A DNA stretch of 64,000 bases from Purshia tridentata (lineage: Eukaryota > Streptophyta > Magnoliopsida > Rosales > Rosaceae), in the NCBI GenBank assembly GCA_003254885.1, contig QANT01004778.1, forward strand, positions 1 through 64,000, read 5' to 3'. The translations under genes were made by a program, and so were the position numbers. A model generated the notes under the pieces. That model ran no database searches. It was not told the origin of the DNA and was given only the letters and a program-made list of their open reading frames with translations. Shown piece by piece: positions 34,901 through 46,180 of this stretch. Positions within the stretch are counted from its first letter, which is position 1; every line of letters begins with the position of its first letter.

Positions 34901-37900
34901 GGATTTTTTAGAGTGCAAACACTGTTGTGGAGTGGAAGGTATAGTTATCACTAATAATTTAAACAAACTATGACCTACTGCTATTTTATTTGCATTTTAT
35001 TTGTTTTTTTTTTATCAGTTTCTGACAGTGACTTTCATTTTCCTGCAGTTGGTCATACATTTTTATACATTACGCACTTCTTGTTGCTTATGTGGCTCGC
35101 TCTTCAGAAACTTTGACAAATTTTTTTGGCATTCCCTTGTAAGGACTAACAGCTGTAGCATTTCCTTTGTGACAAAATGTTGGTCCACGCCGACATTTTA
35201 TTTTTTCACATCTGTATTTTTACAAGTAGCAATTGTACATTTTATATTTGAAGTACATTTCTATGTTTGTTAGGTGTTGATAGCAGCATTATGGTTGCAG
35301 ATGGGAAAGTGCAACCTTGTTTTCTTTGCTTTTCGGAGGCATATGCTACTTTGGAAGGTTGGTCTGAGTTCTCTACAGTTAGTTTTTGTTTTATACTGTA
35401 AACCAAGTATGTGAAAGTAATCAATTTTGTTCTAGTAATAAGTTCCTATAATTAATGTCGATAGACTATGTACTGAATGAATCAAAGCAAACAGTTTTTG
35501 GGTCCCAGGGCTTTTTTGATATTGGTAAGATCACCACTATTTGTGAATGCTGATCATTACTGAAAAATTAAAGAACATAGAATGTTATGCTGCCTTGAAC
35601 AAGGTTGTGGACTTAGTCAGATTATACAGGTTACTTTTGAGTGTGCTTGTGTCTGTATGTGTGAGTGTGATCACATGCAGGAGTGAGCAAGAGTGTGTGT
35701 GATGTAGAATCAGAAGGGAATAAGCAGAGAATCTTAGGAGAGGCAAGAAATAGAGAGAAATGGAAGAGGAATAGGAATAATAAAGTGAAGAATTCAGGAG
35801 GAGAGTTAAGAAGTCTTTAATTCAATATTCAAGTCTGACTAACAGTAGCTTCTAAGGCCCAATTAATAGAGGCCAAAACTAAATGATATTCATAAACTTA
35901 ATCCTAAGATAAACTCCAAAACCCTAGATAATTACCTACATTTTCACAAAAAAACGTACAACTAATAATGAAAGTAGATGACACTAGTCTCCATCAATGT
36001 GTGTGAGATGTGCCTATGAAATATTTTTCATGTTTGTGCCATGCTTATTTTACTCTTACCTTGAAGTTTCTCACACAGTATAAGCTCTACACCATTTAAG
36101 AAAATGAAATCGTTGCCACTTTCAAATTGGAAATTTTACTTGTTTATAGAGGAAATTTGAGAATGTATTTACATACATTTGTTAGACAACCAATGGACCC
36201 TAAAAACTTAAGCTATTAGGGAATGAGCCAACAATGTATATCAAGCTAACGCCCTCCCTTACATGCAGTCTCATCATATACGCTAAGAATTGCATGAATA
36301 CAAATAGAGAGAAATATATAGGTTCAGCCTCATCCTGCGCTTTGCAACCTTGCAAATATGTTATGGAATGGGGATGATAGGTTTTAAATGCAGAAACCCT
36401 TAGAACCAAAGTTTTGATACAATGTTAGATTACCACTTGATCCCAAAAGCTTAAACTATTAGTGAATGGGCCAAATGATTATCAAGCTAACAACAGGGAC
36501 ATGCTAACTTCCAAAACAACTTAAATATGATGAAATTATGTAGCTTCTCCTCTCTCTCTCTCTCTTCCAGTTGAGACTTGACTGTAAACATATCTTCATA
36601 TGTAGTCAGCGCTTCATCGGTGCGGTTAATGGGGTTCTGGTATTTGGAATCATCATATCTTTTTTTGCTCTTGTGGTAAGTTTCTCTCTCTCTCTCACAT
36701 GCACACACACACACACACACTCACTCACTTCATGACTCATTTCTCCTGACTACAAATTGCTGCTCTCGTCCAGTTTTGACTAAAAATTACTTCTGTACGG
36801 TAATCAATTAGAATATCTCCCCTTAACAAATATCCAACAAAACTTCTTTGAACTGAGATCAATCATGCAAATAAGTTCAAATTCTTTCTGTAGGATAAAA
36901 AAAAAAAAACTTGAAACATGTCCTCATGATGGGTATGGTTTGCTTGAGATTCGGGGCCTTTCTAGCAAGGATATAATGGTACAAATATTATTTAAAATTA
37001 AGAAGTGTAATGGAACTCATTAATCTTTGAAGACAGTGAACATAACTACATTTTCTCTGAAGAACCTCCTAAAGTTTATACACAAGGTGGACTCAAAATT
37101 CATTACTCTACATTAAAGCACTAACTTGTGGCCTTTAAAGAAAATCTTTGAAGACGGTGAACATAACTACATCTCCTTTAAATAACCTCCTAAAGTTTAT
37201 ACACAAGGTGGACTCAAAATTCATTACTCTACATTAAAGCACTAACTTGTGGCCTCTAAAGAAAATCCCCAATTTGATGGGTGATGATGCAAATTGGAAC
37301 AATGGTGCTAATATTGTTATGTCATAATTATAAAGCAGACACTTTCATATAGAAATAAAATTATGAGTAAGTGTCCACATATTGTTTTAGTTTTCCTTTC
37401 GTTTTGGTAGTATCTTCACTTTTTTGTTTTTTTTTAACTTTCATTTTGAAAGCACAAATTAGAAACTACCATAGTATATTTTGCAGACCAATTGGTTGGT
37501 GCAATAGTGAATTTATATTAGTTCCCTTATAGTTACTTGCCTTAGTGTAGCCTATGCAAATAATAAGTATGGATCAATCGGTTACACAAGTTGGGATGAT
37601 TATGCAGTTGATGCAGAGAAAAATTTTCGCATATCTTTTGTTGATAATGCATCTTCTGTCACAAAATTATGTGCATTATAAGAAAATGGACTTGGCATTG
37701 CTATTAATCTTATACATTAGTGTTTTCAACAATGTTTTTTTAGCAGAAATAAACTTTTATAAAATAGCAACCAATACAACATGGTAGGCAAGTTGTCCAC
37801 TGAAAGTACAGAAGAATTAAAACGATAACACACCTTAAAAACCTAATCGAACATCCCTCACACCTGCTTTTCTGTCTAATAAAATCACAGACACAGATAA

Positions 37901-40900
37901 GCCCCTAGCCACTTGGCTTGAGGTCTAATTATTTTGGGTTTTCAATTGTGTTTTTATCTTTATTTGGTTAGTTTGGTTTTTATGTTTTATTTATAATTTG
38001 GTAGTCGGTAGTTATGTGCCTAGTCTTTTTAAACAGTTATGTGATGGCCCTGAGAGCTTCTAAGTATTTTGGAGGGCTAGGATCAAAAGTAATCAAGGGA
38101 TAGGATGCTAGGGCTTCTGAAACCCTGGTATATATAGTTAAATACTATAGTAAGAGGTTTTGTATGCAGCAGTTTTTGTAAGAAATTTCAGATTATAGAG
38201 TTTCTTTTGGGTATGTTGTGATTGGAAAATGTATGGTATATTGCTATACCAACCCTCCTCTTTCTCTCATATCTATTGTCATGCTCAATTTTATTGTTTC
38301 GCATATTGGGTTATATAAATTATTTCTATGTGGAAACAAGCACTGTCATTCTCTTATGCATTAATTGAAGTATTAAAAAAAATGATCTAAGTGGTGAGTG
38401 TACTTTTGAGCATGTTACAACAAACAAATATTGAGTCTTCTTTCTTAGACAGTTGCAAGTGGATACCTACAATGGGATGCTCTGTTGAAAGCCAACTTCC
38501 AAGCCGTTCCCATGAGTATACCCATAATTGTGCTGTCATTTGTTTACCAGGTAACATCATCATTTTGCAGTCATTCAATACTGAAGTGGTTTTGATAATT
38601 GTATTTGATTTTTCCAGAATGTAGTGCCTGTTCTTTGTACGGATCTTGAAGGAGACCTGTCAAAAGTAAGGTGATAAATTATAACACCTTATCTTGATGC
38701 TGAAAAAGTGTATAGTTGTGATTAGTTCCTGATATGAAAAAATTATATAGATGTGATTATTTCTGATAACAAGGCTCTTAAAAGTTTAATATCTAAACCA
38801 ACAAACAAACCTGTATCATATTTATGCCAAGTCAATTTTAAATATATATAAAATTATTTAAATAACTATTTATAGAGGTTTATGAAATAGCTGATGCTCA
38901 TAAGTCTACGTTCAAATAAACATGGACACGTACGTACTCTCACACGCACACACGCATGAATCTGCATGTATTTAAATATATATATATGTGTGTGTGTATG
39001 CATGCCTACAGACATACATACTTCTTCATTGTCCATATGCATTGGGAATTTGGGATTATGGTGGCTATTGTTTGAAACTGCTGGAATCAGCTGGGTTGTC
39101 CCACAATTACCTTCAGCAATTTTTTGTTAAAGGTATATGCATTTTGCGGGCAGGCGGGGGGAAGGGAGAGAAGAAGGGCAAAGGTACTGTGGAACTGTCG
39201 GGTGCTAGCTGTTTTTTTTTGGATGATTGGGGTGGAGAAAAGTAGTAGAATGTAGGAAGCGGATAGGATGTTTCAGGTAACAAGCAAGGATCTTAGAGGG
39301 GCTGGGGTGGAGGAATTGTGGGATGGGGTGGTTTTTTTGGTCATCCTTTTTGGAATCTGTGTTGGTTGCTTTTAGGGGAGTAGGTCTTTCATAAATTTTG
39401 TAAATTGGAAAGCATCTGTTAGTTAGGTGTTTCTAATGTTGAGTTGGTTGTTTTGCTTTGTTCTGTTGTGATATGTACTATAAAAGTGGACAATGTTTGT
39501 ATATTTTGAGTTTGTGCAGTAAAATTTTCTTTCTTCTCAAAAACGAAAAACATGATTTTCTGTCTGATAGGTTTTTCTTAGTATGCTGTCATTGTGATAT
39601 TGTAAGTTGTTATTTTTCAGGACTGCTATTGTTCTAGGCACAACCATACCACTTGTGTTATTTCTAGTCTGGAATGCTGTGATTCTAGGAAGCATTACAA
39701 ATGTTGAAATGGGCTCAGATAAAATCATGGATCCATTACAGCAGTTGCGATCTACCAACGAAGTTGTTGGAGTAAGTCTATCATGCCAATTTTTAGAGTT
39801 TCTTTGAAGTAACAAATAGGATTTGAAGGACTGATTTTTTTCCCCTCTTTTTCACTTAAAAAAAAAACAATTATTTCAGCCTATAGTTGAGGTGTTCTCA
39901 CTTTTTGCTATTGCAACGTCATACATCGGATTTGTTTTGGGTCTCTCTGACTTCCTTTCTGATCGTAAGTACCTTTTTCTTTTCTACCTAACTATTCATC
40001 GTTATTTGATATGAATGTGTATATGTACTTATGGCAGAAGATATCTGACCCAGAAAAGAATGACATTAAAATAAGTAACTGGGAGTAGTATCCCTGGAGC
40101 ATTAGAGCTTGAAGATGAGTCAAGCTTTTCATTTAGCATACCTGTTTGATCATCTATTAATGGATTGTTGACATTCTGTGGTTGTCTCCGACTCTTACGT
40201 TGATGTAGAACAGTAAGGGAAGGATAAGAAATGAAATGAATTTAGATTTCTGGAACCACTCTGATAGTATACCTAGGAATCACTCCCATATAGGATAAGG
40301 ACTCACACCTTAGAATTGTGAATCACTCACAAGACAATTGTAATTTTCGGAATACTGTTCATTACTGCCAAATAACAGACTTACATGACTTGTATAGATG
40401 TAGACTTGTATAGATGTAAATCCATGGCTCTTAGACTCCCTAAACTTTCTAGAATACATAACTTTGATATAAGCTTTAATGACTTCTTATATATTCAAGA
40501 AGACAGCAGATATCCAAGCATTAATGACCCCTGGACCTACGAGACTCCTTATAAAACCTCTATTTAATGACCTCTAGACTTACGAAACTTCTTTTAAAAA
40601 CACCACGAGCATTTATCTATTCTCTTGAAAATTCTCTTGCAGCATTAATTGCCATCATACATTTGTTTTTGACAGTTAATTCTCTAACTTAAAAAGGATT
40701 GACATAAATCATGCAGCGTATTTAAGAAAATCTGTACAATTTGATAAACTAGGGCAAAAAGCATTTACAGGTTGCTTCCAGAAACATCCATGAATGGAGA
40801 ATGTCTTTATTATTTATTTTGAAGAGAAATTAATTTTGTTATATTCACTAAAAACCTTTTATAAAAAACCCTTGGGGTCAGCCCAAGTGGCGAAGGTGAC

Positions 40901-42094
40901 TTGGGTAATGGGTATGATAGGTTCATGGTTCGATTTTCCCTCTAATGAAAAACAGTTTATATCAAAGTTTAGAATATGTGAAATGAATGAAAAGGTCATA
41001 CATTTGGATTCTCTATGTCACAGACTACAATTCAGTTCGAGAGAAATGTTTTTCTTGTTGGGGAGAAGGTTGGGGGTAATGCCCAAAAGCACTTTTGATC
41101 AATCTCTTCCTGAATAATTCTAACTATTTGAACAAGGAAAGTTTTGTGTAATTAGAATTTCCACTTTAGTCCCTATAGTTTCAATTTTGGCAATAGAAAG
41201 CATTATAGTTTACTTTAGTGAATGAATGTTCATGACACCAGATTATAATTGTGTTTTCCATTCTGCAAGCTAGATATGGAAGAGGCATATATATGACCTT
41301 GTTTACTGCAATCCTATCTGATGAGAGTCCATTTGGATTTTTCAGTAGCCAGTTCGGCATAAGCACCTATTGAACCTTTATTTATTTGTTTTTTGGTTTG
41401 AAGAAATTTTCTAGATATGTGAGATTTGATGTAGTTGCGTTAATTTTGGCATCACTTATATTGTGGACCGTGGAGTTTTTTTTTTTCTGGGTCATCACTT
41501 ATATAGTCCTACCTATCATAGCCTATAACCACTAGTACAATAATGTGGTATATTGATATGTATAACATGCTAATCTAATATCCAATGTCAATTTCTGAAT
41601 ATCCAGTGCTGAAACTCCCAGCTGGTCGTAGGCCTTTGCCATACCTATTAACGTTGATTCCACCAATAGTGCTGTCATTGCTAGACCCAGAAATATTCTT
41701 CAAAGCCTTGGACTTTGCTGGAACATATGGAGGTGTGGCCTGTCCTAGTCTTTGTTACATTTTTAATTTGGATGTTTAAACTGTTTATTTTTTATCATTA
41801 TGGATTGAGTTTGAAGATGGCTACTATCATCATAACTTTTTCTTTCATTCATATATTCATCTTAGAGACATTTTCAACCTGATACAGCTAACGTGCTTCA
41901 TGTGTTTCTTAGTGTTGGTGCTGTTTGGAATTCTTCCAGCTGCAATGTCTTGGTCCGATAGGTACTCTACTCCATCTTCATCTATGAAATTGCCTCGGTT
42001 AGTTCCAGGAGGAAGGCTCACTCTTTCTGTCGTGGTGGGAGGTGCTGGATGTGTCATTTTCTCAGAAATTCTTGAGAAGTTGAGCCACTCATAA
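31979..42094 (+). CDS. Plastid-targeted tyrosine/tryptophan permease-like amino acid transporter
   Basis: Fourteen exons: 31979-32240, 32321-32361, 32713-32805, 32963-33037, 34702-34751, 35049-35138, 35301-35357, 36606-36675, 38449-38550, 38618-38670, 39621-39771, 39880-39964, 41607-41732 and 41913-42094. They join to 478 residues. The N terminus is Ser/Arg-rich (MAFSSPCCVLIPSSSSSSSS), fitting a chloroplast transit peptide. The permease core starts SLSSAIALVAGTTVGAGILA and includes WAYMVATGLLLAEVNVNT, GNVGVQIACWSY, LVWNAVILGSITNVEMGSDK and IGFVLGLSDFLSD, with about 11 hydrophobic segments. The closest family known to me is the Trp_Tyr_perm group, including Arabidopsis At5g19500, relatives of bacterial TyrP. 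It presumably moves an aromatic amino acid across the plastid envelope, but the substrate is inferred. Introns carry LINE and SINE remnants and two Ns. Confidence 0.93.
33350..34015 (-). mobile_element. L1-type LINE fragment, reverse transcriptase 3' half, in a permease intron
   Basis: On the minus strand the translation includes IPHLQFANDTIFSFQEHN (the FADD-box region, here FAND), then CALSGLKIDKVKC, WMGKYPLKYLGLPLEAS and KKDHLSSWDVMSRMKEKGGL. These are the order and motifs of plant L1 reverse transcriptase and its connection region. It is interrupted and truncated at both ends. It lies in intron 4 (33038-34701), antisense to the host gene. Confidence 0.8.
34020..34560 (-). mobile_element. 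Second L1-type LINE fragment, 3' end with zinc-knuckle region
   Basis: On the minus strand LDHIFLYCSFTSLLWGKLLQ, a typical zf-RVT phrase of plant L1 elements, is followed by several hundred bases of non-coding 3' sequence. It sits directly beside the RT fragment, but in the opposite order to that within one element (zf-RVT before RT). It is therefore a separate insertion or a rearranged piece. Confidence 0.7.
37022..37263. repeat. Tandem duplication, two units of 121 bp, in a permease intron
   Basis: AATCTTTGAAGACAGTGAAC at 37022 recurs as AATCTTTGAAGACGGTGAAC at 37143, and the sequence through CTAACTTGTGGCC follows in both. Differences are few. Confidence 0.9.
38985..39535 (+). mobile_element. 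L1-type LINE 3' fragment in a permease intron
   Basis: The translation around 39010-39125 contains YILLHCPYALGIWDYGGYCL and LLESAGLSHNYLQQFF, matching the zf-RVT region near the end of plant L1 ORF2. It is followed by a GT-rich 3' tail to about 39535. It lies in the intron between 38670 and 39621, sense to the host gene. Confidence 0.65.
40868..41115 (+). mobile_element. tRNA-derived SINE in a permease intron
   Basis: The block starts CTTGGGGTCAGCCCAAGTGG, which fits an A-box region, and has GGTTCATGGTTCGATTTTCC about 50 bp later as B-box. It ends with GT- and T-rich sequence containing TTGTTGGGGAGAAGG. This is the layout of plant Au-type or similar tRNA-derived SINEs. The precise ends and target duplication were not established. 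Confidence 0.6.
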
Positions 42095-44026
42095 TACAAG
42101 TATGCAAATGATTTTGTTGACTGAGTTATTAAGACCTTCTAACAAGCCTCTCTAGACAGCTCATTGTATGAAATTTGGCAGACCTGTCAACATCCTGCTA
42201 TTTGTATTGTCCAATTAACTTTTTGTCAATAAAGTTGGGACATTAAGTGGTGATCTTTTACTTTTTTTAATCTGAAATTTGTATTGTTCTGAGATTTGAA
42301 TAGACCTTTATGGTCAAGATGCAAATGAGATATCATATATGTCTAAGTATTTTTATATATCTAGTTCTTGTCTAAAATATGAGCATGATTGTTTAGTTGG
42401 ACACGTTTACCTTTTTTTTCTTCCTTTTTTTTTGGTCAGAGGACACGTTTACGGTTTACCTTTAATTTAAGGTATGGTGATATGTTTGTATTTTATATCA
42501 TAGAAACATCTTGAACCCAATAATTTGATAAGATATATACCAAATTGTCTGAATTTAATAATGTCTTACGATCATGATTATTGTATTGAAATCATTTATA
42601 ATGAGAAAGGATGAAAGGTAAAATATATATTAATGCTACCACATTCTTCCAAATATCTCAAGTTATTGAATTCATTAAGGCAATAAAAGTTTGTAAAGAA
42701 GAACAAAATTAAATAAATCCTTTGAAACACTTGGTTTGCAGTTTCATGTTTAAGCTGGTCCTTGTACTATGATGTAATTTAAATAAGTTGGTTCACTTTC
42801 TCTTTTCGTCTGTCATTTTAAGAAAATAATGTATCACTTTTTTTCTGAGAAATTGTGAATTCGTAATCATGGGAAGCAAGCCAATCCAACACAGTCAACA
42901 CTGATGAGCTCTCTCTAATTTCTTTGTTTTATTGGCCAAAGTAGACTCTTTCTTTGTGTTTGGTTGTGAGGTAGCTGTAAGGCTGTCACGTCTGTGAGAT
43001 ATATTATAGTGGCAAGAGCTCTGACTTCCATATCAGGCAGAGAGCAAAGCAACAAGAAACTGGCTAAACCAAACTTCTACCCATCCCAGTGGAGCTTTAC
43101 TTCTGGGCAAGTGGGATAATTAATTAATGAATTGGGAAAGGGAAATTCTAAAGGCTGTTTTACACTAATAATATAGGATATTCGCAATTATATCACCCTA
43201 TAGAATTTTATATGCACACAATTTGACACTCAGTTTTAGCTTCTTGTGATAATATGACATCTACTGTCAAATTTTCTATTAATTTTATCTTCTTGGACGA
43301 TTGAAGATTATATGAAGAACTTGGAGAATGCTTTATCAAATTATCTTCTCTAAGATTGGATGAGTATCAGGATCCAAGTGTAAGCAATGCAATTTGCCAA
43401 GGTACCAGTAGTGACTTCAAAAAATTGTGTTGGTTCTTGGACTACATGGTTATGTCTATAATCTATTGACTAGTGGCATAAACGAAGTCTTACCCATCTC
43501 ATTGTTTGTGCTGTACTTCAAACCAATTCAATAGGTCCAACCTTTGGTCACTATGAACCAAAAGTTTCCACCCCGCTGCTGAAAAATCTGTGGGCAAGCA
43601 CAAGTGAATAATATTCATGCATTGGTACTTTATCATGGTGGTAATTATACAAGTGGATTTGAGGATGCAGAAAGAACGGAACGGAATAACCAGTATAAAT
43701 TTATTAAGAACATAAGGGGCTACAACAATGTGAAAAATATAAATAATTAAAGATAAGGACAGTGAACAAGGCTGACTTACCATTGCAAAAAGATCAAAAC
43801 CACACCATTGTTTACATAAGAAGAAGCTAACTAGCACTCTCATTTTATAAGACTTTTCAATCACAGATTAGCACTAAAGTCCAGCTTAACTCCACCTAGC
43901 AGTAGCATTTTACAATTTACAAACAGTGAGTCAAGCTTTTATGGAATTCCAGATACCTTTCCTTACCAACTTACTTTTATTTGGTATGCCAATTGCCAAG
44001 CTCACTCTACTAGCAGATATGAAATC
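42095..44026. other. Convergent spacer between the permease and RING-H2 genes
   Basis: It holds the 3' UTRs of two converging genes at its edges. The middle is AT-rich with no recognisable gene or element. A 121-codon minus-strand frame at 43499-43864 does not resemble a protein. Confidence 0.5.
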
Positions 44027-44995
44027 TTAGCAATCATGAGGCCAATTGAAGTAACTCATGCCATTATGATGTTCACGAGTTGCTGATGAGCTGCCTCCTC
44101 CAGTTTCATGATAACGACGGGTGTTAGGATTTGATGAGCGGAAAGGCCACAAAAATGAAAATGGATTCCTCCTTCCCTGATTCTGTCCACCAGTCTCCCT
44201 AACATCAGAGCTACTGCCATAGCTGCTGCCACTACTGCTGTTCCCTCCACCTGTACTACTACCACCACGAATACTACCAGTTCCCTGAGGGGGCAGTTCA
44301 AGGCGGCAGACAGGGCATGAATTATGCTGAACCAACCAAGGAACTATACAATCAGAGTGATAAATATGGTTACACGGCATCTGTCGTGCTTCAGAACCCA
44401 ACTCAAATACTTCTTTACAGACAGGACAATGTGTGTCTGTGCGGAGCTGCCCTTGTGTGATCTTAATAGTTGGCATTGCATCAATTGACGAACGAGATGC
44501 AGGAGCAGGACCCCGGTGATCATTCGTGCTAAGTTGTTCAATCAGTTCCTCCAGTCCTAGGCCCATAAAGTAGTCGCCAAAATCAGTCTGCCTTCCTGGA
44601 TTGCCATTAGAGAATGCTGGCCCGGGCATTTGACCCTGGAATATGAGAAAAGGACCAGAACTGAAAACACCCCAATTCTCTTCAGGAGCTGAACTTGATC
44701 TCCCCCTAACATCAAAGTTAAGGTTTCTTCCAGCCATTCTCTGCCTCCTAAAGGCATCAATAAGTCCAAATCTTGGGTCAGGACCACTTCGCCCCATCAA
44801 AGTATACATAGTGTCAAAAATATCAGGTATTTGATGAGAACTATATTCTGACTCTGAAGCCCGTTCCAAACGAGACATCTCACCAAGCTCTTCTACAAAG
44901 CCTTCATGGCAGTAAGGGCAAATGACGTTTTCGCCTCCCTGCTCGAATGGCTGCCTGCACTGGTGGCACCAGTGTGTGTCTCCACTGCTAGACAT
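44027..44995 (-). CDS. RING-H2 E3 ubiquitin ligase, RHC1A type
   Basis: The coding region is a single uninterrupted exon of 322 codons. The N terminus has a zinc-ribbon with C10-x2-C13 and C26-x2-C29 (THWCHQC and VICPYCHEGF). A low-complexity middle follows. A perfect RING-H2 finger lies at residues 190-230: C190-x2-C193-x14-C208-x-H210-x2-H213-x2-C216-x10-C227-x2-C230. The tail is Gly/Ser-rich. This layout is that of plant RHC1A/RHC2A-like proteins, which pass ubiquitin from an E2 to substrates; the target here is unknown. An intron in the 5' UTR is likely: a donor (CCTCG|GTACGC) lies near 46017 and an acceptor (GGCACAG) near 45043, as read on the minus strand. No membrane segment is seen. 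Confidence 0.95.
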   Translation of the reverse strand: MSSSGDTHWCHQCRQPFEQGGENVICPYCHEGFVEELGEMSRLERASESEYSSHQIPDIFDTMYTLMGRSGPDPRFGLIDAFRRQRMAGRNLNFDVRGRSSSAPEENWGVFSSGPFLIFQGQMPGPAFSNGNPGRQTDFGDYFMGLGLEELIEQLSTNDHRGPAPASRSSIDAMPTIKITQGQLRTDTHCPVCKEVFELGSEARQMPCNHIYHSDCIVPWLVQHNSCPVCRLELPPQGTGSIRGGSSTGGGNSSSGSSYGSSSDVRETGGQNQGRRNPFSFLWPFRSSNPNTRRYHETGGGSSSATREHHNGMSYFNWPHDC

Positions 44996-46180
44996 TATAT
45001 TCTTTTCTACGGAACTCTTTAAACAAGACCTTTGATTCTGTGCCTAAATCAGTAACAACCAATCAACTAAACAAAGCAAATGACATAGGATGAAAGCAAT
45101 CGGAACCACACAGAAACTAATATACTACCAATTCAAAAGCATTGCTCCAATTCAAGAAATCTAAATCCAGTCAAATTCAAACACCCTATTGAAATTAAAT
45201 AAAAAAGAAAAAGAGGAAAACTCTATTACAAAAATTCAATGCATATTTTAGAATCTCAAATTGAAAAAAAAAAATTATTCAGTACATACATCATCCACAT
45301 CTGAACCTGAAATCTAAAAGCATATAAACAATACATACATCAGACACATCTGAACCTGAAATCTAAAAGCATATAAACAATCAAATAAGAGATAAGGGTC
45401 ATACCACAATCAAAACTGTATGGAAATTTCACCTCTAGTCAAGTTTGAAAGACATAAAGGAAGAAACAATCAAGTACAACTTGATATCAAACCAGTGTAG
45501 ACTTGTAAGAAAATTTGACAGCAATGGCAGATAATATCAAACTACATAAACATCGAACCTCAGTAATCCAGAACAACACACATAATTTATAGGAAAATTT
45601 CCCCAAATAAATTATACAAAAAAATAAAGTAAACTGTGTTCAATTTTCCCAAAAAAAAAAAACACTTAATAGAGGAAAAAACAAAGATCCTAGGGGAAAA
45701 AAATACCATTAACTCTGAGAACAAAAAGAACAACAACCCAAAAAGTATTTTAAGAAAATTATAAAAAATACGAATACTTCTAATTCTTTAAATATCTACA
45801 AATTGTGCATCAACACCGAAATTTTAACTATACTAAGACAAAAATCCAACTGACAAAGGCAATCCATAGAAAGTGTAAAAGGAATTGAAATTAAAGAATC
45901 AATATGAAAAGAAAATGAATCAGATGCAATAGAACTAGAAATCAAATTCACACCAAAAAAATAAAAAAACTAGAAATCAAACTACAGAAGATAATAAAAA
46001 GTGAGCTTATGCGTACCGAGGGGAAAGAGGAAATGAACACAAATATCATTAATTCATGAAGACATAAGAGAGGCAGAGGTATGACTGACCAAGACTTTAA
46101 TTTTCCATTTTTTATTATTACAAACTGACGACTTTTTTGAAGTGGTGTCGTCCTATCAAAACTGAGTGCCATTTTACATT
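44996..46180 (-). other. Leader and probable 5' UTR intron of the RING-H2 gene
   Basis: AT-rich, stop-filled sequence with a likely donor near 46017 and acceptor near 45043 (minus strand). It holds a 49-bp direct duplication (ATCTGAACCTGAAATCTAAA at about 45299 and 45348). Leader exon 1 would lie upstream of 46017. Confidence 0.45.

Noticed and set aside
37554-37787. 77-codon open frame in a permease intron
   Set aside because: The translation is not protein-like, and the flanking exon phases show that it is intronic.
43499-43864. 121-codon minus-strand open frame between convergent genes
   Set aside because: The composition is not protein-like, and there is no promoter or family match.
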